DNA from: Nocardia cyriacigeorgica
GTDB taxonomy: Bacteria > Actinomycetota > Actinomycetes > Mycobacteriales > Mycobacteriaceae
Assembly: GCF_010858045.1 (NCBI RefSeq)
Contig: NZ_JAAGVC010000004.1
Coordinates: 62,001-126,000, forward strand
Length of the DNA: 64,000 bases
Reading direction: 5' to 3'
Below the pieces are notes generated by a model that made no database searches, was not told the origin of the DNA, and was given only the letters and a program-made list of their open reading frames with translations. The position numbers and the translations under genes are program-made. This document shows positions 59,415-64,000 of the stretch, one piece after another. Each line of letters opens with the position of its first letter. Within the stretch, counting starts at the first letter, position 1.

Positions 59415-60674
59415 ATGCGCTCGGTTGAGGATCAGCAGATCAAGGTGACCGCGGCGGCGGTCGCGCCCCGGCCGGTCCGGGTCGCGATATCCGAGGCCCA
59501 GGGCCTGCTGTGTGCCGAGGACGTCGTCACCGAACGGCCGCTGCCCGGTTTCGACCAGGCCGCCATCGACGGTTACGCGGTGCGCAGCGTCGACGTCGCG
59601 TCGGCCGGCGCCGAAATCCGTGACGAAGAAGGCGAACTGGTCGATCTGACGTTGCCCGTGGTCGGCGAGGTGGTCGCGGGTTCGCGCCAGCCGATCCGGT
59701 TGCAGCCGCGCCAGACGGTGCGCGTCGACACCGGTGCCCCGCTGCCGACGCTGGCCGACGCGGTGCTGCCGATCGACTTCACCGACGGCGGTCGCGCCCG
59801 GATCAAGGTGTACGAGCCGGTGCGTTCCGGCGATTACGTGCGCCGCATCGGCGACGATGTGCAACCCGGCGACGTCGCCGTGCGCGCCGGCACCATCATC
59901 GGCGCGGCGCAGGTCGGGCTGCTCGCGGCGGTCGGCCAGGACAAGGTGCTGGTGCATCCGCGGCCCCGGCTGTCGGTGATCTCGGTGGGCGCCGAGCTCA
60001 TCGACATCGACCGCACGCCCGGCCCTGGCCAGGTGTACGACGTGAATTCCTATGCCCTGGCGGCGGCTGCGCGCGATGCGGGCGCCGACGTCAACCGGGT
60101 CGGCATCGTCGACGCCGATCCGCGCAGGCTGCGTGATGTGGTCGAAGGTCAGCTGGTCCGTTCGGAGGTCGTGGTGATCGCGGGTGCGGTCGGCGGCTGG
60201 GCCTCGGAACAGGTGCGGGAAGCGTTGGAGGGTCTCGGCGAGCTCGAGATCGCCAGGGTCGCCATGCATCCCGGTTCCGTGCAGGGCTTCGGGCGGCTCG
60301 GCCGCGATGAGGTGCCGACGTTTCTGCTGCCGTCCAATCCCGTCGGCGCCCTCGTGGTGTTCGAGGTGATGGTGCGGCCGCTGATCCGGATCGCGCTCGG
60401 GCGACGTCAGCCGATGCGGCGAATCGTGCACGCCCGCACGATCACTCCGATCCAATCGATGGCCGGGCGCAAGGGCTATCTGCGTGCCCAGTTGATGCGC
60501 GACGAAGCCACCGGCGAATACCTGGTGCAACCACTGGGTTCGGGGGCGGGCGCGTCCTCCCATCTGCTGGCGACGCTGGCCGAGGCCAACAGCCTGATCG
60601 TCGTCGATCCGGACGACACCGAGATCCGGACCGGCGACGAGGTCCAGGTCGCTTTTCTCGCACAGCGCGGCTGA
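59415..60674 (+). CDS. glp: Gephyrin-like molybdotransferase Glp (MoeA family)
   Basis: 419-residue MoeA-fold protein. LPGFDQAAIDGYAVRS, VRVDTGAPLP and VISVGAELIDIDRTPGPGQVYDVN are MoeA motifs. In this order the copy following galU was described in Corynebacterium as Glp, which binds FtsZ and the membrane receptor GlpR and helps division. The final residues LATLAEANSLIVV are family-like. One substitution is notable: VVIAGAVGGWASEQVREA stands where MoeA has TSGGVSxGxxD, so molybdenum chemistry may be reduced. Position before rimJ and sepX/glpR agrees with the division role. Confidence 0.9.
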   Translation: MRSVEDQQIKVTAAAVAPRPVRVAISEAQGLLCAEDVVTERPLPGFDQAAIDGYAVRSVDVASAGAEIRDEEGELVDLTLPVVGEVVAGSRQPIRLQPRQTVRVDTGAPLPTLADAVLPIDFTDGGRARIKVYEPVRSGDYVRRIGDDVQPGDVAVRAGTIIGAAQVGLLAAVGQDKVLVHPRPRLSVISVGAELIDIDRTPGPGQVYDVNSYALAAAARDAGADVNRVGIVDADPRRLRDVVEGQLVRSEVVVIAGAVGGWASEQVREALEGLGELEIARVAMHPGSVQGFGRLGRDEVPTFLLPSNPVGALVVFEVMVRPLIRIALGRRQPMRRIVHARTITPIQSMAGRKGYLRAQLMRDEATGEYLVQPLGSGAGASSHLLATLAEANSLIVVDPDDTEIRTGDEVQVAFLAQRG

Positions 60675-60686
60675 AACGTGGAGACC

Positions 60687-61337
60687 ATGAACGTTTTCCG
60701 GGCCACCCAGCACCCTGGGTGGCCCGCACATCTGGGCCCGGTGCGGGTCGCGGCCGGGCAGGTGGCGTTGCGACCGGTGCGGCTGCGCGACGCCGCCGCC
60801 TGGAGCCGGATCCGGTTGCGTGACCAGCAGCATCTGGAACCGTGGGAGCCCACCGGCCGAGGTGCGTGGGAAGCGCGCAATCACGCCTCGAACTGGCCGT
60901 CGCTGTGGTCGAGCCTGAAGGCCGAGGCGCGGCGTGGGGCGATGATCCCGCTGGTGATCGAGGTCGACGGCGCGTTCAGCGGACAGTTGACCGTCGGCAA
61001 TATCGTGCGCGGGGCGTTGCGATCGGCGTGGATCGGTTACTGGGTGGCCAAGGATCTCGGCGGACAAGGCGTGGCGACCGCGGCGCTGGCGCTCGGACTC
61101 GACCATTGTTTCGGGCCGGTCGGCTTGCACCGGGTCGAGGCGACCGTGCGGCCGGAGAATATGGCGAGCCAGGCGGTGCTGCGTAACGTCGGGTTCCGTG
61201 AGGAAGGCCTGCTACGCCGCTATCTGGATGTCGATGGGGCGTGGCGCGATCATCTACTCGTCGGCCTGACCGTCGAAGAGGTGGCCGGGACAGTGGTGGA
61301 CCGGCTCGCTCGGGAAGGCCGGTTGACGCTGCTGTGA
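60687..61337 (+). CDS. rimJ: GNAT-family N-acetyltransferase, RimJ-like
   Basis: 216 residues. The acetyl-CoA fold shows VALRPVRLRDAAAWSRIRLRD, then IGYWVAKDLGGQGVATAALALGLDHCF with the pyrophosphate-binding QGVATA. HRVEATVRPENMASQAVLRNVGFREEGLLRRYLDVDGAWRDHLLVGL is the RimJ/RimL-type C-terminus. Substrate is presumably a protein N-terminus, not proven. GGAG 4 nt before the ATG at 60687; a GTG at 60678 is possible. In the galU operon. Confidence 0.9.
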   Translation: MNVFRATQHPGWPAHLGPVRVAAGQVALRPVRLRDAAAWSRIRLRDQQHLEPWEPTGRGAWEARNHASNWPSLWSSLKAEARRGAMIPLVIEVDGAFSGQLTVGNIVRGALRSAWIGYWVAKDLGGQGVATAALALGLDHCFGPVGLHRVEATVRPENMASQAVLRNVGFREEGLLRRYLDVDGAWRDHLLVGLTVEEVAGTVVDRLAREGRLTLL

Positions 61338-61595
61338 ACGCGGGCCCGACGACGGGCCGCAATGGTGGAAATGTGACGGGTGTGGCGGATGTGCACGGCG
61401 CGCCTGCCGGACCGTGCCCCTACCCGGAATTAACCTACGGACGTCGGTGGTGCGCCCTGCGCCATCGGCAGGGAGCCTGCGACCCGCCCGGCGACCATGC
61501 CGCAGCGCCTGTGCGGCAGCCGGAACAGTCACCGCGACGGGGCCGCGGGGCGCGGGTCGGAACTGGATCAGGCGGGGACGGAGGTGCTGACGGCG

Positions 61596-62795
61596 ATGCC
61601 GAATTCGATCTTGTGGATCGGCCTGGTCGTACTCTGGGTCTTCGTCCTGTTTCCGATACTCGCCGACCGGCATCCCCGGATCCGGCAGACCACCGACACG
61701 GCACTCGCCACCCGGGTGCTGCATCGCGGAGGTTCGAAGCGGCGCACCAGGTCCGGACCCGCCGCCGGGCACGACAGCGACCCCGATTGGCGGCCGAGAC
61801 GAGTGCAGAGAAAGCGTCCCCACAGCGATGATGCGGAGGATCGGATGACGACTTCGGCCGACGAGCCCGTCACCGAGGCTGACGACGAACACAACACGCC
61901 GGGAGACGTCACCGACACCGGCGCGGCCCGTGCCACGACCGCCAAGGCGACCCGCCGGGCGGTGACTGAGACGGAACTCGATGAGATGGCGGCGGACGAG
62001 GCCGCCGACGCCGACGACACGGAATCGGGCGTGCCCGGCGACCCCGATGCCGTGCGCGCCGACTATGTGGACGATGAAGAGCGCGAGGAACGCGAAGAGC
62101 GCGAAGACCGCATCGACCGCGAACACCGTATCGACCGCGAAGAGCGTATCGACCGCGAAGAGCGCGTCGACTATGACGACGACCAGGACGATTACGCGGA
62201 CGCCACCCGACGCGACCCGCTCGCCGCCCGGATACCTCCCGCGCGTTCGGCGCTGCCCGCCGTGGCCGAACCCGAGCCCGCCGACACCGACGACACCGAC
62301 TTCATCCCCACCCGGCGCGGCCGCGGCGGATTCGACCCCGAAGCCGACGCCATCGCCCGCGCCGCCCGCTACACCTTCCGTCAGCGCGCCGTGCTCGGCC
62401 TGGTACTCACCACCCTGCTGTGCGGAGCGCTGGCCATCGCGATCGCGCCCGTCTTCTGGTGGGGTTGCGGCCTGACCGCGACCGTCCTCGTCACCTACCT
62501 GGCCTACCTGCGCAAGCAGGTCAGGATGGAAGAAGAGATCCGCCGGCGCCGCAGCGCCAGGCTCGCGCGCACCACCCAGCGCCCCGACAAAGAACGCGAC
62601 GAACAAGCCGCGCGTCCCGCCCGCCGCGGCATGGACCGCGACACCGCCCGCGCCCTGCGCCGCCGCTCCGAACTGCTCGAACCCGACGACGAAGACCCCG
62701 CCTTCGAACACCTCGAAGCCTTCGACGCCACCGCCGCCCGCGCCGTCCGCAACCGCGCCGCCGGCGGCGACATGCGCCGCGCCGCCGGAGAATAA
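61596..62795 (+). CDS. sepX: Divisome protein SepX/GlpR
   Basis: 399-residue membrane protein. N-terminal helix (ILWIGLVVLWVFVLFPILAD) followed by HPRIRQTTDTALATRVLHR, the conserved segment of the SepX/GlpR family. A long charged region rich in Asp, Glu and Arg contains 18-bp coding repeats (residues about 165-192). Two C-terminal helices (RAVLGLVLTTLLCGALAIAIAPVFWWGCGLTATVLVTYLAYL) and a basic helical tail complete it. GGAGG lies 11 nt before the ATG at 61596; the frame is open upstream but not family-like. The receptor should anchor Glp at the division site. Confidence 0.88.
   Translation: MPNSILWIGLVVLWVFVLFPILADRHPRIRQTTDTALATRVLHRGGSKRRTRSGPAAGHDSDPDWRPRRVQRKRPHSDDAEDRMTTSADEPVTEADDEHNTPGDVTDTGAARATTAKATRRAVTETELDEMAADEAADADDTESGVPGDPDAVRADYVDDEEREEREEREDRIDREHRIDREERIDREERVDYDDDQDDYADATRRDPLAARIPPARSALPAVAEPEPADTDDTDFIPTRRGRGGFDPEADAIARAARYTFRQRAVLGLVLTTLLCGALAIAIAPVFWWGCGLTATVLVTYLAYLRKQVRMEEEIRRRRSARLARTTQRPDKERDEQAARPARRGMDRDTARALRRRSELLEPDDEDPAFEHLEAFDATAARAVRNRAAGGDMRRAAGE
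62103..62171 (+). repeat. 18-bp tandem coding repeat in sepX
   Basis: Almost four copies of GARSASCGYRTCGACCGC-type units at 62103, 62121, 62139 and 62157, encoding EDRIDR, EHRIDR, EERIDR and EERVDY. Likely forms a charged single helix and may vary in number between strains. Confidence 0.75.
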
Positions 62796-62803
62796 CCGCA
62801 GGT

Positions 62804-62833
62804 GGCGGGCCCGATTCGGAATCGGCGCCCGCC
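62804..62833 (+). terminator. Terminator of the galU operon
   Basis: GGCGGGC-CCGATT-CGG-AATCGG-C-GCCCGCC: outer 7-bp and inner 6-bp stems, one bulged base, 8 bp after the sepX stop. Confidence 0.7.
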
Positions 62834-62876
62834 TCCTGCTACAGTGTCACAGCGCGGTTCCCGCCAGGAACCGCAC

Positions 62877-62952
62877 GGGGCTATAGCGCAGTTGGTAGCG
62901 CGTCTCGTTCGCATCGAGAAGGTCAGGGGTTCGATTCCCCTTAGCTCCACCA
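62877..62952 (+). tRNA. tRNA-Ala (anticodon CGC)
   Basis: 76 nt with encoded CCA. Acceptor GGGGCTA pairs with TAGCTCC and includes the G3-U70 pair that marks alanine. D arm GCGCAGTTGGTAGCGC. Anticodon stem TCTCG/CGAGA with loop TTCGCAT (anticodon CGC, codon GCG). T arm AGGGG-TTCGATT-CCCCT. A TACAGT hexamer at 62840-62845 may be its -10, and a hairpin GCGGTTCC-N5-GGAACCGC (62854-62874) lies just before the mature 5' end. Confidence 0.97.
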
Positions 62953-62956
62953 AAGG

Positions 62957-62990
62957 CGGCGCATGCTCATGGCGAGCATGCGCCGTTTTT
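62957..62990 (+). terminator. Rho-independent terminator of tRNA-Ala
   Basis: CGGCGCATGCTC, loop ATGGC, GAGCATGCGCCG, then TTTTT: perfect 12-bp stem with T-tract, directly after the tRNA. Confidence 0.9.
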
Positions 62991-63147
62991 CGCGGGCTCG
63001 CTCCACGCGGATCCGATGGGAACGGTGACGAACTGTGCCGGGCCGACCCAGACGGTGGGGTGAATCGCTGTGGGGGACTGCGCGTTGGGGACACGCTGAC
63101 GGGGTGGATTTCCGTAGCGTGGGCGTGCTGGGAAGTGCGAATGACGG

Positions 63148-63984
63148 ATGTGGGGGCGGGGTGCTGTGGGATTTGCGGGGCCTTCGGCTGCCGGGGTGCC
63201 GGGTGCCGCGGTCATCGGATATCGCGATATGGCGGGTGGCGGGTTGGACTTGCGGGCCGCGGCGACGACAGCGGTCGCTGTGGTGATTGAGTTCGGGGGG
63301 CGTGAGTTGATCGTCGAGGGCTCCGGTGGGCGGCAGGAGCTGGGTGGGTTCGTCGTGGGTCCCTCGATGGCGGCCACACGTGTTCGGGCCAGGCGGGCAG
63401 AGTGTGTGGAGGTTCGGATGTCGCCGATCCGGGCGTACTCGCTTCTGGGGGTCGCTGCTAACGAACTGGGGCTCGGCGTCGTTCCGGCGGAGCAGCTGTG
63501 GGGGTCCCGGGTCCGGCGGCTGCGCGAGCAACTCGCGGACGTCGCGACCTGGGAGGAGCGCTTCGCGCTGACGGGAACATTTCTGGCGCGGTGCGAGCGG
63601 CCGATGCGGGCGCCGGATCCCGAGGTGATTGCCGCCTGGCAGCGGATACTCGGCTCCGGTGGGCAGGTGAACGTCGGTGACCTGGCCGCGTCGGTGGGAT
63701 GGAGCCGTAAACGGTTGTGGGCGAGGTTCGACACGCAGATCGGTGTGACGCCCAAGCGGGCGGCCATGCTAGTCCGGTTCCGGCGCGCGGTCGCCGGGTT
63801 GCTGGCGGGCCGGCCCGCCGCCGACGTCGCGGCGGTGTGCGGGTACACCGATCAGGCGCATCTGTGCCGAGACGTGGCGATCTTCGCCGAACGCACACCG
63901 GGGACGCTGCACGCGGGCAATCTGCCCGGCATCGCCCTGGATCGGTACCGGGCCTCGGGAACATTTTTCCAATCCCCGGGGTGA
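63148..63984 (+). CDS. AraC-family transcriptional regulator
   Basis: 278-residue regulator. An N-terminal ligand or cofactor domain (IGYRDMAGGGLDLRAAATTAVAVVIEFGG, and GFVVGPSMAATRV) of the type seen with DUF6597 is followed by a C-terminal AraC DNA-binding domain. It has two HTHs: VNVGDLAASVGWSRKRLWARFDTQIGVTPKRA and ADVAAVCGYTDQAHLCRDVAIFAERTPG. The start is uncertain; the ATG at 63148 is used, although a later GTG may be real. Upstream 63000-63147 shows no clear gene. The target is unknown. Confidence 0.82.
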   Translation: MWGRGAVGFAGPSAAGVPGAAVIGYRDMAGGGLDLRAAATTAVAVVIEFGGRELIVEGSGGRQELGGFVVGPSMAATRVRARRAECVEVRMSPIRAYSLLGVAANELGLGVVPAEQLWGSRVRRLREQLADVATWEERFALTGTFLARCERPMRAPDPEVIAAWQRILGSGGQVNVGDLAASVGWSRKRLWARFDTQIGVTPKRAAMLVRFRRAVAGLLAGRPAADVAAVCGYTDQAHLCRDVAIFAERTPGTLHAGNLPGIALDRYRASGTFFQSPG

Positions 63985-64000
63985 CAGGTCGGTCGATAGT

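Noticed and set aside
58632..61130. Very long open frame antisense to galU and glp, and similar ones at 30419-32644, 13377-15332 and 44685-47042
   Set aside because: They mirror conserved genes on the other strand in a GC-rich genome; their translations are His/Arg/Gly-rich and resemble no family.
62103..62171. CRISPR-like short repeats
   Set aside because: Units are contiguous, 18 bp, in frame and coding inside sepX; no spacers and no cas genes. The same applies to the 33362-33750 repeats.
62877..62990. tRNA as a phage or island attachment site
   Set aside because: The tRNA is intact, its own terminator follows, and no integrase or repeat of the 3' end appears within the remaining 1 kb; the window ends too soon to exclude it further away.

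Overview
The window looks like chromosomal DNA of a Nocardia-type actinobacterium (order Mycobacteriales). The sequence is very GC-rich. From about 24 kb to 62.8 kb the gene order follows the Mycobacterium tuberculosis segment around uvrD1, sucCD, purNH, rpmF, mprAB-pepD-moaB2, mscL, galU-moeA-rimJ. The paired MspA-family porins resemble the NfpA/NfpB type known from Nocardia. I see no transposase, integrase, phage gene or CRISPR array. One tRNA (Ala, anticodon CGC) is present. The organism assignment rests on recalled gene order and protein families, not on a database search.

Layout. 0-5 kb: partial cupin gene, thyA-folA (folate/dTMP), cobF, a DUF2630 protein and a disulfide-type flavoprotein reductase. 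4.3-5.8 kb: sigK-rskA, an ECF sigma factor with its membrane anti-sigma factor. 6-13.3 kb: carboxylesterase, Fpg/Nei glycosylase, a TetR/aldo-keto reductase pair with twin operators, a MocR regulator facing a PNPOx-like flavoprotein, and a K+-channel-like protein. 13.4-18.8 kb: P-loop kinase, AidB-like acyl-CoA dehydrogenase with its TetR regulator, a crotonase, and a condensation-domain-like protein. 19-24 kb: chloramphenicol-type MFS exporter with a structured leader, pgi, succinate-semialdehyde-type dehydrogenase, chorismate mutase. 24.5-38.3 kb: UvrD1/PcrA helicase, SRPBCC-SDR fusion, M23 peptidase, sucCD, DUF5336 membrane protein, PerM-like protein, purN-purH, a lipoprotein. 38.4-41.4 kb: a zinc-starvation island (cysteine-free ribosomal proteins S18, S14, L33, L28, L31B, L32 plus a CobW-like protein) around two Zur-like boxes. 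42-47.5 kb: a six-gene conservon (sensor kinase, roadblock, DUF742, GTPase) ending in an unusual MHYT-like membrane protein and a coiled-coil protein. 47.9-52.2 kb: mprA-mprB-pepD-moaB with two MprA-type repeats. 52.8-56 kb: two tandem copies of an A-B porin gene pair. 56-62.8 kb: mscL, a SAF-domain protein and a zinc-ribbon protein behind a CIRCE element, 5-formyl-THF cyclo-ligase, then the galU-glp-rimJ-sepX/glpR cell-division operon. 62.9-64 kb: tRNA-Ala and an AraC-type regulator.

How the parts work together. Several sections concern the envelope: MprAB-PepD stress response, porins, MscL, M23 peptidase, PerM, Glp/GlpR and GalU. Zinc limitation is handled by the ribosomal-protein island, and heat stress (HrcA/CIRCE) appears to drive the zinc-ribbon chaperone-like gene. 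A repeated feature of this DNA is a TAnnnT -10 box six to nine bases before the start codon, with no Shine-Dalgarno sequence. This indicates many leaderless transcripts and was used to choose several starts.
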